A stretch of 64,000 bases of DNA from assembly GCA_963682175.1 (NCBI GenBank), contig OY821772.1, positions 42,678,925 to 42,742,924 on the forward strand, written 5' to 3'. Both the position numbers and the translations under genes were made by a program. Numbering within the stretch: the first letter of the stretch is position 1; every line of letters begins with the position of its first letter. Below are positions 36,201 through 48,384 of the stretch, one piece after another. Below the pieces are notes generated by a model. It ran no database searches. It was not told where the DNA came from and saw only the letters and a list, made by a program, of their open reading frames with translations. Source of the stretch: Triglochin maritima. Lineage: Eukaryota > Streptophyta > Magnoliopsida > Alismatales > Juncaginaceae.

Positions 36201-39200
36201 ATGTCTCTCATCGGCGACCTCCTCAACCTCGACCTCTCCGACTCCACCGAGAAGATCATCGCCGAGTACATATGGTTCGTCTTTTTTCCTTTTCGGTTTG
36301 TTTTCGTCTGATTTCGTTGCAGTTTCGGGTTCTAACGCGTTTTTCTTTTCTTTTTCTTTTGTAGGATCGGCGGATCTGGGATGGACATGAGGAGCAAAGG
36401 AAGAGTGAGTGTTTTGGTTTGTTGTTTTGGTTGTGGATGGTGGTTTTGATGGTCTTTGTGTGGTTTCAGACTCTGCCGGGACCGGTCACGGACCCGAAGA
36501 AGCTTCCGAAGTGGAACTACGACGGATCGAGCACCGGACAAGCCCCCGGTGAAGATAGCGAAGTTATTCTCTAGTGAGTTCGTCTCCGAATCTCCGGCTC
36601 TCGGGTTGTTGGAGTGAATGATTTAACTCTTTTTCGTTTCTGATTTTCAGTCCTCAGGCTATTTTTAAGGATCCGTTCAGGAGAGGAAACAACATTCTGG
36701 TAAAAAATCTCTGTTTATGGCCGTTCTGGATAGTTTGCGACTTGTGGAGATGTTTTGGTTTTTGGTTGATATTTGTTTGTGGTGATTAGGTCATGTGCGA
36801 TGCCTATACTCCGGCAGGAGAGCCGATCCCCACCAACAAGAGGTTCAATGCCGAGAAGATCTTCAGCCACCCGGACGTGGTTGCGGAAGAGCCATGGTAG
36901 TGTTTCATAATATACACTCCTTGTTACAATTTTTTTGTACATGCAAGTTGCATTGAGTATTTTAATTTGAATGAAAATGTCGTGATTACCCTTTCAAGTA
37001 TGAATGTTATATTTTTTTGGTCAACTCGTTTCTTCTTTTGATTCTTTTTAATTAGTTCAGGTGAAGGCAACATGTTTGTCGTGCTAATTCGAGTAGGTTC
37101 CTTTTGGTATCTTTGTTAGCGTGATTGTTGACCTTCTCTAACTTGTTATATCTGTAGATTTCATAGCAAACTTTCCTTTCCTGATCCATTCTGTGGTTTA
37201 GCTGTGTAATTTGTTGCCATATCTTCTGTATTGTCTTTACCTTCTTTTAGTGTTAGGCGTGGTCCAGTTAATACCATATATCTTTTCCAATAAGGTGGTG
37301 TGTATATGAACTGAGTTATTAGTGAAGGACTGTTACCCACAGCCGCCACTAAGGAAGTTTCAGTTCTGGTACAAAGATACCACGATTTCATAGCAAACCT
37401 TAATGTTCTGATATCTAATGCATTTTTAATTTGTTTTCTGACCACCAGGTCTTAACTACAGTTGTTAGTTCCACAAGTTTTTTGCTTGTTCATTGTCTGG
37501 AGACTCTGGAATGGTTTTTTTTTAATTATAAACGGCAAAATAGGGTCGCAATAGTCTAGATTCAGTAAAGTAATGGTCTTTGTATTGTTGTTTTTACCAT
37601 GCAGGTATGGAATTGAACAAGAGTATACTCTCCTCCAGAAGGATGTTCACTGGCCACTTGGATGGCCAGTTGGTGGCTTCCCTGGTCCCCAGGTTTTACT
37701 ATATACCCCGCACTTACCTTTTTACTTTTGTAGTGTATTATGCTCTATATTTTGTATCTGTTCTAGACATCTAGGGACTCAAAGTCCGTTAAGTTAGTTT
37801 GTCAAACGTGGAGAAAGTGAATCTTGAGTTTTGTCAATGTCCTATTTTTTATGAAAACTTTAGACTTCTACTGGAAGAGTAATTATGCAACTGAAGCTTT
37901 GGAAGAGTGCCCGGGACTTGTTATTGTCTCAAGTAAGCTCCAGTGATCTATTTTTGGGTGGATGGCAGAATTACCATGAAACATCTATTAAGATCACAGT
38001 CTGTATCCGACAAACTATCTGCTTTTGAAGACTTCTGCCAAGATTAACTTAACTGGGTGTAAAACTTAGCATTTCTTGAATACATTTTGAACAACATTTG
38101 GAATTTTACATGTTTACATGCATTCTACAAAATTTTCTTCCAAATGTATCCTCAATTGGTCGCCCATGACTTGTAAATGCCACGAGTAACTTTCAATACT
38201 ATTGTAACGCCCCGAGCCCGGACAACTGCTCACCCTGCCCGAACCCGGTGCGTTAAGATACGATCCACGATCCTGACCGCTACGCACTATGATATTTAAA
38301 TCCATCTGATAGGCCCATAATAATCTGAAAAATATAATCAACAAATTGTGAGCTCGACAGCCCGCAAGTACCAACCATCAATCAATTAGAATCATAATCA
38401 TGTGAAAAATAATACAGAATATGACATTCAGTCAATAAGCACAATCAAGAGACGTGCATCACAAATAAAATGCATGCATAACAATCTGGAACCCCCATTC
38501 AGATTCGACCACATCCTGTGCTTCTGAAATCTATCAATCTGTTAGACGCACACCTGGTAGCTCCACACTAACGACAGGCAGCCCTTTTCTCTCTCGGGTG
38601 GCTCCACGCTGTCCGTTAGGCAGCTCTTTCCTAAGTTGCTCTGCTAGAAACATACACACAGCCACAGGACATGTCGACCGAAACACCACCATGCAATCAT
38701 ATGCATATCCATAAAATCAATATTAATGCTCAACATGCATGCAACTACGAATATCAAGAGAGACAGACATGATATGAAACTGAAGAATAACGAATCAGTA
38801 CTTGCCTCAAAATCTCCATCTTTTTCTTCTCAATATTCTTCTCAAAATTTCATCTTCTCCTAAAACCACACAATCATCCAACAATCTTAATTAGTCCATT
38901 AAGATATTTGATTATTACCTAAACTAAAAAATTCAGGATATTACAACTATGGTAGGATGATTTTGCAGTCTTCGATGGTGAATTTTCCATAACCTTTCCT
39001 AGCATTTATTTTCTCACTCTTCTTTCCTGTATAGAGTTATGCATAATTAGTTGTGGTTTAATTTAATTTGCAATCAGTTGGATTTGATGAAAAGAAAATC
39101 AGATACTAACAAATCGATTGTGTCCTTAGACTTTACCCAAGGACTTGTCATGATCCATTAGAACCGACTCAAGATGAGCATTCTATTGCATGCTCCCTGA

Positions 39201-41211
39201 TAGCCTTGCCTACCCTATGGGAGGCAATATATATGTATCTAAAGTTGATCTAGACCTGTATACACTTCTTAGTTCTTGCTTTATGCATGTGACTTAAGGG
39301 ACCATACTACTGCGGGGCCGGGGCTGATAAGGCGTTTGGGCGAGACATTGTTAATGCTCACTACAAGGCATGCCTGTATGCTGGAATTAACATAAGTGGG
39401 ATCAACGGAGAAGTTATGCCTGGACAAGTATGTTTTGTATTGTAAAAGTTATAAAATAGAAATCTGATTTTTCAAGATTTTTTTTTGTCAATCATGCCTC
39501 ACGAGTAACATTAAAGTATTTATCTTTTTGACAGTGGGAGTTTCAAGTTGGTCCTTCAGTTGGTATATCTTCTGGCGATCAAGTATGGATGGCACGTTAC
39601 ATTCTTGAGGTAATTATTTGAAAGTTGAAACTCTCATGGTTAAGAGATTGCACATCAAGGGGTGTATTTATAAGAATAAGATGATAACTTCTTAGTCGTA
39701 TGTAGTACTAAATTTTGATCTTCATGTTCCCTTTGACTCTGTTCCGAAAATTTCCTCCATTTGCTTCTGTTTTGCTCTTTCTTGGTGCACAAATCTCTTT
39801 GGCGATTGCCGTCATATTTTGCTTATGTTTTTACCACCATGATTATCACAGAGAATAACTGAGATGGCAGGAGTTGTGCTTACGTTTGATCCTAAACCTA
39901 TCCCGGTTAGTGGAATTACTTCGCCATTTATTCCTTTTGTTCTCTCATCGTAGAATATTCAAGTGTTCGTAAGAGTTCGTTTTCTAATTGCGGATGCTGA
40001 ATCTAGGGTGACTGGAATGGTGCTGGTGCTCACACAAACTACAGGTTAGTTTTCAAATGTTATATATGTTTTTAGTTCTCTTTTTGTTTTGAAGATAGTT
40101 AAAGATGAGCAGTCCTTATGTGGGAAAATATATTATATTGATCTAAGCATGATGTTTTTCTTTTGTTTCATACAGTACCAAGTCCATGCGAAATGATGGC
40201 GGAATTGAAGTTATCAAAAAAGCAATTGAGAAGCTTGGGTTACGTCACAAGGAACATATTTCTGCATATGGTGACGGCAACGAGAGAAGATTAACCGGTC
40301 GCCATGAAACTGCAGATATCAACAAATTTTCTTGGGTAAACTCATCATTTCGAGTTGAAAAGCTATTTTTGTACAGAAATAGATGGATCCTTTATAGTTA
40401 TAAGCAAAATTTAAAAGGTGGAATTATGTCAAAGAAATGCATGGAATTGTGCCTTACCAGATCACGTCTTATCTAGCACCTTAAATTTATTTACCCTTGA
40501 ACTGTTCATGTTGCAGGGAGTTGCAAATAGAGGTGCCTCCGTCCGTGTTGGTCGTGATACTGAGAAGGCAGGAAAAGGTAATACTTTTTATTATTATAAG
40601 TTGGTTACTTCATTGAAATAAAATCTCCTTGCCATGACAAGGAGTAGAGTCTAACAAAAGGTAAGACATATTGCAATGGCTTTGAACTTATCTCTTGACT
40701 TTTATAGGCTTGATTCCATGGCAATTCAGAATTGCCTAGCTCATGTCATCCAACAATTAAGTTTGTTCTCACAACACCTTTTTCACTGTGAACTTTCCTG
40801 CAATTGCTTTCCTAGTAAAAGAGACATCCTCTTGTAGGTGTTTGATAAACTGACCGAAGTATTACCCACCCTTGACAATGATTTGTGCCTGTAAGAATAC
40901 CAGATGACCATTGTTTTAAGGCGTAGTTGATGGATACTACTGAAATCTGTGATGTCAAAAGTTCAGATGCCATGACCACTTGACATGTAACTAATATAAA
41001 AGAAACTGCAATACTTGGTACTCCAGAAGGAAATTACTTGTCTTTGATTGTTGTAGACTTGTAGTTTACGCATAAACAGAATCCTTGAATTCCATATCTT
41101 GACGAGTCTTGTTGTACAGGCTACTTTGAGGACAGAAGGCCAGCATCTAATATGGACCCGTATGTTGTCACCTCCATGATCGCCGAGACAACCATTCTCT
41201 GGAAGCCTTGA
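36201..41211 (+). CDS. GLN1: cytosolic glutamine synthetase (GS1)
   Basis: Thirteen exons join in frame to 356 residues, the usual GS1 length: 36201-36274, 36365-36404, 36470-36573, 36651-36699, 36790-36896, 37605-37692, 39299-39427, 39535-39609, 39852-39905, 40007-40044, 40176-40335, 40517-40577 and 41120-41211. The enzyme makes glutamine from glutamate, ammonia and ATP as a cytosolic decamer. Expected active-site residues are present: E131, E192, E199, H249 (in [10 protein letters not shown]), R291, E297 and R311 (GVANRGAS). [11 protein letters not shown] at 53-63 is the beta-grasp signature. There is no plastid transit peptide and no C-terminal GS2 extension, so it is GS1. Intron 6 (1.6 kb) contains a 743-bp solo LTR. 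AATAAA lies at 41267. The frame is intact and the gene appears functional. It is convergent with HCF136. Confidence 0.97.
38203..38945. mobile_element. solo LTR in intron 6 of glutamine synthetase
   Basis: A 743-bp sequence begins TGTAACGCCCCGAGCCCGG and ends GGATATTACA, so it has TG..CA borders and short inverted ends (TGTAA/TTACA). It is flanked by exact 5-bp copies of ACTAT at 38198-38202 and 38946-38950. TGTAACRCCC ends are common in plant Ty3/gypsy LTRs. No internal retrotransposon genes remain, as expected after recombination between two LTRs. Host splice sites lie well outside it. Confidence 0.92.
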
Positions 41212-41350
41212 AAGGGAAGACTGCTGCTTGCTAATTGAAGGAAACCGGCCTATTTATTAATAATTTAATAAATTCGATGTTTCACTTTAGTTATTTGTCT
41301 ACCTATGGAGATATACATGGTGAATGTAACACTTAGGTGAACGTGGTTAA

Positions 41351-41560
41351 TTGGTGACTGATTTCAGACCAATAAGTCTCCTAAATTCCTCTTTTAAAAT
41401 TGTATCCAAAGTATCGACAAATCGTATTGCTCCACAACTTGGCCAAGTCGTCCATAAAACACAAACCACATTCATCAAAATTTGGCTAATATCGGATGCC
41501 ATTGACCTACGACAAGGCAACGGACGTCTTATGTCATTGACGGTTTCACCGTGGTCCCAT
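41351..41560 (+). pseudogene. LINE reverse-transcriptase fragment
   Basis: Translation gives TDFRPISLLNSSFKIVSKV, followed by TNRIAPQLGQVV and TTFIKIWLISDAID. This corresponds to the conserved DFRPISLLN..YKIISKVLANRL....QSAFI.GR.I.D block of plant L1-type reverse transcriptases. Only this short block remains and no second conserved block follows. It sits 140 bases past the glutamine synthetase stop, probably just after or within its 3' untranslated region. Confidence 0.8.
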
Positions 41561-42068
41561 CACATTGACCTAAAATCAAAACTTTACCGGGTGATCAACC
41601 GTGCTCTTGCCGTATGATCAGTTCTGTCATGTTTGGACAAAGAGACTTGTATGATCAGTCAGAAATGAAAATAGGGTTAATAATAATTACACGAGCTAGA
41701 GAAGATGCTAGTAGCCTCTGAAACCTCAAGTATAAGTTTGCAACACGTCGCTTGATTGGGTTTTGCAGCTGGATGGAAGGGCGTACAAGAAGAAAGTAAT
41801 GACGTAAAACATGAGAGGTAAAAAGAAGAGCTATGAATAAATTACTCGCGGGTTTGACATTCCTTTTTGCTTGCGGAAAAAAATGCTTTTGAGTTACACT
41901 TACACCTGATGGAGCAATCAATAATCACAGACTATTGATTTTGTACATACCTCGTAAAGTCGGTTGGAGGTTCAAATGAACAAAAGCTTCATGATTTGAT
42001 GGAAAGACGCAAAAAAATGAAAACAATACAAATTATACATAAGTGGAAAATTGTTGGTATCATTCAGA
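41561..42068. other. 3' regions between convergent GS1 and HCF136 genes
   Basis: No gene is visible. The left part may be further decayed LINE sequence, and the right part should be the HCF136 3' untranslated region. Confidence 0.45.
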
Positions 42069-45000
42069 TCAACCGAGGTAGCGAAGTAGCACACCATCAT
42101 TGCCTAGTACGAAGCCTTTATTGTTGTTGATAAATCTGTTAGGAAGATAGAACAGGATAAGTTACTTATGAATGTATATAATTATATAACAGAGAAAGTG
42201 GACTTGCTTTTTCTCCAACTTTTTCAAGGTTTACAGTTTTCGACTTAGAAAGTACATCAAATCATCAATGGATCTAGACTTTCTGATAAGGAAATCTTCA
42301 TGATCCTTTAAAGTTTAAGTATTTCGCATTGAGCAATTGAGCATTGAAAATCTTATGAAGGCAATGGGTCTAACAAATGCTACCATTGATTCAGCTAAGT
42401 AATGAATGCAGGGTATTTACGTGTCTGACATCAATAACAGAGAGGAAGTGATGCTTTTGTTAGATGTGATGGTCATTTAGCTGGAAGGCACCACGGTTTA
42501 AGCAGCTAGGAAAAAAATATAACTATGATAGACTTGGGCTATTTTTTTATTCAGCAATGTAAGGTACGGCAAGCGCTAGCGCTGTGTGATGCAAAAAAGC
42601 ACAAAATGTGACACAGGACGTGCCATTGTGATAAAATTTTGCCATGATACAATTTAAGACTTGTGTGACTGCTCATGCACATGAAAACAAGGGAGTTGGG
42701 ATTGCAAAGAGAATCTAACATGGCCTACAAAGCATGCTACAAATTAATTTAGGTTGGTGAAAGAAGGAAAGGGAAAAAAATTACTCACTTCACTGAATAA
42801 AGATTTGCAGCAATTTGGTCTGCAGCTTTATCACGGGTCCAAGTTTTCCCGCCATTGGTAGTCCTAAGTAAAACTCCACTACCACCAGCAGCCCATGCTT
42901 CATCCTGTGAAATACAGCATGGAAATTGGAGAGGCTCATCAGGTGTAGAAGAGCATGGGTGAAAGAAATCATCTCTCCTTTCAGTAATTCACATAATCAC
43001 AAACATCACAAATGCAAGAGTAACATGAGAAAACAGTCCATCAGAACAACAAAACATGATAAGAAAATTTTCTTTTGTGAACAGATGAAGTTTGAAGTAT
43101 AATTTCTTAAGCAATTCGCCAGTTGAATTTGAGAGTCAGGGTCTTACCTGGCTTCGGTAGCCAACATCTAGGATACCAAAACCCCTGCTCTGGACTGTAA
43201 CTTCTTCAAAGTCTTCAGAAATCTGTCAATAGAAAAGGCAAATTGACATGTCAGAGAAATTTGGATTTTGGAAGGAAAAGATGCACTCTGTCGATCAGAA
43301 TATAAAACTAGGTTTTTAAAAGAAAGAAAAGCATCAGCTGTGAAATCGATACCAATACTTGTACAAAAGTTCTTGCTATCTCAAGAAAAAGGCCTTTCTT
43401 ATAGAAGGTGCCTTACGATGATAATTGCATGATATAGGTCAATGGGAAGAACTACTAAGGCTGGATGGAAAACAAACGGTATGCTGCTACTATGCAATGT
43501 AAAAAAAAACCTACACATACACATCGATATATCAACAGCAAAGGCAATTGTGAATTGTGACCTTAAGAACAAGAAAAATAGAAGTTTTGTGAATTGTGCC
43601 TTTACGTGCCTACATTCCAATTTTAAAGAACTAGGGGAGAAAATATTTGGAACCAATTACTGCAAGAAATATGGTGATAAGAAAATAGACATGGATATCG
43701 CCTGTATTCTAATGTTCATACCCCTGTTCCTTTGCTCACATAAAGACCTCCTCCACGCACAAGTAGCCAAAGACCACCATCAGCCCTCCACCCCATATTT
43801 TGAATCCGACGTGCAACTGCCCTGTTGTGTGGTTGCCAATAAGACTGCATGGTGCATAAGGTAGCTTTTCTGATACTAGAAGAAGCTATGGATTGTAATA
43901 AACTAAAATGAAGAGGAAAGATAGTTCAATATACTAATGATGGCAGACAATGAAACTATAGAGCGGGACAAAATATGAGGCTGGCATTTAGGAAGATCTA
44001 GATGAAGATAATATTTAGTCATTATTTTCAAGGTCCTATTGCTATATCATATATGTAATGTAATTCAAAATTAAAAGATGAAAGAAATGATGCATGAGTG
44101 ACTAACCTGCCCAGGTTCCCATGTTAAGTAAAAGTTTCCACGGCTGGAAACAGCAACATAGTTACCATCTGGAGAACGATTTACTGTATTAAAAGTTCCT
44201 GTGTAGTAACTTGCACCACTAATTCCACTAGAAACAGTTCTGTAAATGACAAATATAAAACTGTTAAATGCTTGAAAGTATTGTTTGGGCATCTAGAGAC
44301 ATGCATAAGAAAACAATGCTGAACATGTCCATATTCTCTTGGGTCTTAAATCAATGCCTTAGATTTTATATTTTGTTTTGATGTTTTAAGCTAATGTAAA
44401 TCTATTAAAAACTTCTGATTTGTAAAAGACGTTATCGATGCAAGGGCACACCGGTTAAGAGTGGCTGATACTGTTTCTTGGACTGCAGCCTTCCAGTTAT
44501 ATCCTCTGTTTGACGTAACATAAATAGCTCCCTCATCAGTGACCATTTCTGCACTTTTTTCATCTGTTGCTTTGATGTAGACCTACAAATCAAGGAAGAA
44601 GACCACTAGTTCTATCACCACGATACAAAACAAATGCAAAACATGGAAAGAAGAATATAACATGTGATTGTTAAATTGTTTCAGGTGGAAATATAATTTA
44701 TGGTCCATTTGCATTGGACATACAATATTGCTGTCCACATTGTTAAATAGTGGTTGAAAGTATCAGTACTTACCAATTCTATTTTCTTCTTTATTTTAGT
44801 TGCAATGCTAATAGAAACAAGTGGGCATTATTGTGGTCCAAAATGACATGCTTACCATATCACCAGGAAGTTGAGCACTCAAAGGTATTCTTTCCCAGCT
44901 TTCTCCAGCATCAGAAGAATAAAGCAAGATGGCAGGTTTTCCAATAATCCAACCCTCTTTTCCTTTAAAACTGACGGAATTAAATCTGTAGTTGAAATCT

Positions 45001-46169
45001 TCATCTTCAGCGGAAGGTATTGACCGTGGAAACCAAGTTTTGCCCCCATCTTTGGTTTCCATGATGGTTTGCCTAGTCCCCAACAGAAAACCTAAAAAAG
45101 TAATAAAAAAAACAACACCAGAATGTTGGATGCTAGGACTGTTAAAACATTGAACATGCTACTTTTTTCCATCTTCTTACAGAAATTTAAACTTCCATCT
45201 TTATCTAATCATGTAATTACATAATTCATTCTCTCGTTATATTCTTAAGTTCAACTTTCAGAAAGTAAACAAAGTTGTTAAATTTGTTCTCTGGAGCACT
45301 TGAAGATCTTGTGTACATTAATAAATCGCACAGTAAAGTAAATTTATGTGATTTTATCCTAACATAGTAACATACATTTTTCTTTAACCAAAACCTTAAA
45401 AAAGGAACCCAAGTAATTAAAATTTGAAACATGCAAATACCACAATACAACTAGCAAACTAACTTAAAATGTTTAAGTTTAAACTTAGGTGCACCAAATT
45501 GAGGCTTTGTTTCAGAAAATATAAAATCCACAATACCCATTTGAGTCACGAACTTCTAAACCAAACAATCACCTCAAACATACAAATTGATGCTACGTTC
45601 GGGTACACATCACTCTTACCTTTACATATATAAATTCACAATGAAATGCATGACTTCATCAATCTCCAGTACTTCCACAAAACATACATACAACTACTCC
45701 GAAAACGAACAAAACCTTAAAAAGAAACAAACTAAAACTCGATTCGTGACACGTTCCACCTCCATAAAGAGTAGGAAACTGAATCACTACACAATCAAAG
45801 ACACTATAAAAAAAACAATTTCACTCAAATTACATTAAAAACTCCACATCAACCAAACCAGAAAAGAAAAGGAATACCGTGATTGGGGTCATCGGGCACG
45901 AAGGCGACGTCGAGGAGGACAACACCGGGGTCGATAGGGAGGAAGACCCTCTCCCATTCCGACAACGCGGGCTCCTCGGACCTCACCGGGTCGGGGAACC
46001 CAAGAAGTGGAGCCACGAGAAGCGCTCCGGCGCTCTCCGCCATCATCTCGCGCCGCGTCTTCGACGTCCGCCCGGCGTCGGGAAGGGACGCGCGAGGGGA
46101 GAGGCGGGAGCGGCGGGGGAGCGAAGGGCGGTGGAGAATGGAGTGGTGGACGCGAAGCGTCGCCGCCAT
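42069..46169 (-). CDS. HCF136: photosystem II stability/assembly factor HCF136 (Ycf48 homologue)
   Basis: Eight exons read right to left: 46169-45878, 45091-44856, 44582-44452, 44239-44107, 43844-43722, 43222-43148, 42904-42789 and 42135-42069. They encode 390 residues, close to the ~403 of Arabidopsis. The first ~70 residues are a bipartite transit peptide: a basic stromal-targeting part, then twin arginines (39-40) and a hydrophobic stretch (about 46-58), as expected for Tat transport into the thylakoid lumen. The mature protein begins near [14 protein letters not shown] and is a seven-bladed propeller with repeats such as [12 protein letters not shown] and [15 protein letters not shown]136 is needed early in PSII assembly, for D2/cytochrome b559 and D1 reaction-centre intermediates. 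All junctions keep frame and use GT..AG. The ATG at 46169 is chosen as the first in frame before the transit peptide. Confidence 0.97.
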
Positions 46170-46605
46170 TGGACTGGAGAGGTTTATTTTTTTTCTTTTT
46201 AATTCTCTTTTGGGTTGGTTTGAGAGATGAGATGAGATGAGATGAGAGTGGGGGTCTTTCTTATCCGAATTCGAGGTTAGGGGATTGATTGCCTTCGCGG
46301 GTCTTTTCCAGCTTCTCAATTTTACTTCTTTTTTCTTTCTTTCTTTCTCTTTTTTCAAAATATATATTCTGAATTATTATAGTTCTTTGATCAAATGAAT
46401 TGTATTGCAATTTTTGTCTAGATTTTCTGTTTTGTGAGAAAATTATATTGTACCATTGTAAGGAACAGTAGGTTTCAAGCAATGAATTGTGATTGTGTTT
46501 TGCAATTGAAGGTTGTCGAAAGGGTATTCTCGATTGGTATTGCTGGAGGATATTAACGTAATTGAAAGATGAATTTGACTCCAGTATATACCACTTCTTG
46601 ATTGG
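46170..46605. other. HCF136 promoter and leader region
   Basis: This stretch carries a GAGAT repeat (about 46223-46248) and pyrimidine-rich sequence upstream of the HCF136 start on the minus strand. No other gene is seen. The moderately long open frames over 45.9-46.2 kb on the opposite strand are shadows of the GC-rich first exon. Confidence 0.5.
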
Positions 46606-47171
46606 TAGGGCTATCATTTTTACACAATACGATTACACGACACGAAAACGAAACGATCTTAACAGATATGGATTGAGAATTTGAACACGATTAATAAATT
46701 GGTTGGATATGACAACACGATTATTAAATGAGTTGGATATGAATTTCTATTGCAAAAACGATTAACATGATTAAGACACGATAAGTAATCAGGTAATTAG
46801 GTACACTATTATGAATACTACATGATTAATACATGATTAATACACGACTAATACCGACAAATCTACAAATAATATATAAGTTATAAATTATAATGAATGA
46901 GTGACGTGCAATCATGCAATTCGGTATTCGTGTAACAAACGAAACTAATTGTGTATGAATTATTGTTTAACGGTATAAACGGTAGTCGTGTTAAACGTGT
47001 ACACGAAGTAACCCGTTTAATAATTGTGTATAAACGGGTTGGATATGACAACACGATTATAAATGGGTTGTACATGACAGAAGTCTAGCAACACAATTAT
47101 TAAATAAGTCAGATACGACACAACACCTAGAGCTTATATATACGACTTGACACGACACGATTGACAACCCT
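46606..47171. mobile_element. hAT-like non-autonomous element, copy 1
   Basis: About 566 bp starting TAGGGCTATCA and ending TTGACAACCCT, so the ends are imperfect inverted repeats of the TAGGGTTGTCAA type. Inside are many short ACACGATTA- and ACACGACACGA-type units. It aligns in the same orientation with 48385-49051. The flanking 8-mers (TGATTGGT and TGATAAGG) resemble each other but are not identical, so the insertion is old or the border is off by a base. Confidence 0.65.
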
Positions 47172-47478
47172 GATAAGGTAGTTGGAGTATGACTAAATTA
47201 TATAAAAGAAATGAATATGTAGATAAATACTTTTAACATGGTTAAGTTAGTTAATAGACATGGGAACATTTACAAGTACTAATCTCAAATATCCATCATC
47301 CACCTCCAAGGTTGGCTTTTTGGAATTGAATGCTTTGTGTATATGCCTTCGCTTATTTTGGTGTAAATTGTTGGAACGGCAAAGTCGACACAAAGGCAAC
47401 TGATATTGTCCGACAAAAGTAGTGGACTCCAAGTTAAACGATGGTTGATGATTGCACTTTGCTTTGTTGTGGTGCATG
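47172..47478. other. unassigned spacer
   Basis: I see no gene or repeat in these ~300 bases between two hAT-type elements. Confidence 0.4.
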
Positions 47479-47665
47479 TAGGGTTGTGCAAGTTTCGGGT
47501 TTGTCTGGGTTCGATCCGGATCGAATCCGACTGGTGCAGGTTTCGGTCCAAACTCCGGGACAAGCTCGATTTTCGGTCCGGTCCGATCCGAAGTTGGTCT
47601 AAAATCCTAATTTCTCTTCAAAAATCTGATCCAGTCCGAGTTTTTGGACTGAACGCTCAACCCTA
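47479..47665. mobile_element. 187-bp hAT-type MITE with perfect 8-bp target duplication
   Basis: It begins TAGGGTTGTGC and ends GCTCAACCCTA, giving 11-base inverted ends with one mismatch. It is flanked by exact copies of GGTGCATG at 47471-47478 and 47666-47673. The interior has repeated TTTCGGTCC and CGATCCGGATCG motifs and no coding sequence. TAGGGTTG ends with an 8-bp duplication place it in the hAT superfamily. Confidence 0.9.
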
Positions 47666-48021
47666 GGTGCATGTACGTACGTAGAGTGCAAACAAATGAT
47701 ATAATCAGTTTAATTGTACCGTCACAGTAACAGCTTAACTAAAGTTACACCAAAACGATCATCAGAGAAATACCTGAGTACCTGATAATAATTTAGAATG
47801 ACAGTTGTCCTCAAGAAGAAGCAAAACACAATCATGGTGGAGTGACTATACTTTGTGGGAGAACATTCACAGAAAGAAATTTAAAAACAGCGATGAATAG
47901 GTTGACCACGACAAGCTTCTGCTTAAATTAAGTTATGTGCTGTTGTCTATTGGGAAAAAAAAATAAGGTGGTGAATTTAGAACGTAGAATTATTTGGTAA
48001 TTATAGTTCATGAAATTTGGT

Positions 48022-48024
48022 CAA
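48022..48024 (+). promoter_or_regulatory. CAA start motif of the tRNA-Ala gene
   Basis: A CAA triplet stands five bases before the tRNA 5' end. Plant nuclear tRNA genes commonly have CAA here as the Pol III start. Confidence 0.5.
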
Positions 48025-48028
48025 CGTC

Positions 48029-48101
48029 GGGGATGTAGCTCAGATGGTAGAGCGCTCGCTTAGCATGCGAGAGGCACGGGGATCGATACCCCGCATCTCC
48101 A
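48029..48101 (+). tRNA. tRNA-Ala (AGC)
   Basis: A 73-base cloverleaf. Acceptor arm GGGGATG pairs with CATCTCC (one G:U), with discriminator A at 48101. The A box TAGCTCAGATGG is at 48036-48047 and the B box GGATCGATACC at 48080-48090. The anticodon loop CTTAGCATG gives anticodon AGC at 48062-48064 (A34 is edited to inosine), reading GCU, GCC and GCA. There is no intron, and CCA is not encoded, as is normal for nuclear genes. It sits alone between hAT-like elements and appears intact. Confidence 0.98.
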
Positions 48102-48110
48102 TAATTTACC

Positions 48111-48115
48111 TTTTT
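48111..48115 (+). terminator. Pol III T-run terminator of tRNA-Ala
   Basis: Five T residues begin ten bases after the mature 3' end, the usual RNA polymerase III stop signal. Confidence 0.8.
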
Positions 48116-48384
48116 GCAAATTATATGTGGTTGAGTTTTTTCTTTCTAATTTGCATTATTAGAGACAAACATATAATAAAGATAATCTTGAAGCTCCACC
48201 ACCGACGACAGTCTTCGTAAACGATAATCACAAAAGAAATTAAAACCAACAAAATTATCTCCCTCTTGGCTCTTGCTATTTTGTATGACGTTTTAAATTT
48301 GCCACAAATAATACAACACGAGAGTTTACTCATGCTGCAACACAATAAAAAAATTAGGAAAATTGATGGTTCAGGTGTGGGAGT

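Noticed and set aside
43442..43864. 140-codon plus-strand open frame
   Set aside because: It lies antisense across exon 5 and an intron of HCF136 and has no domain likeness.
45879..46240. Several overlapping plus-strand frames of 77-115 codons
   Set aside because: They are antisense shadows of the GC-rich first exon of HCF136.
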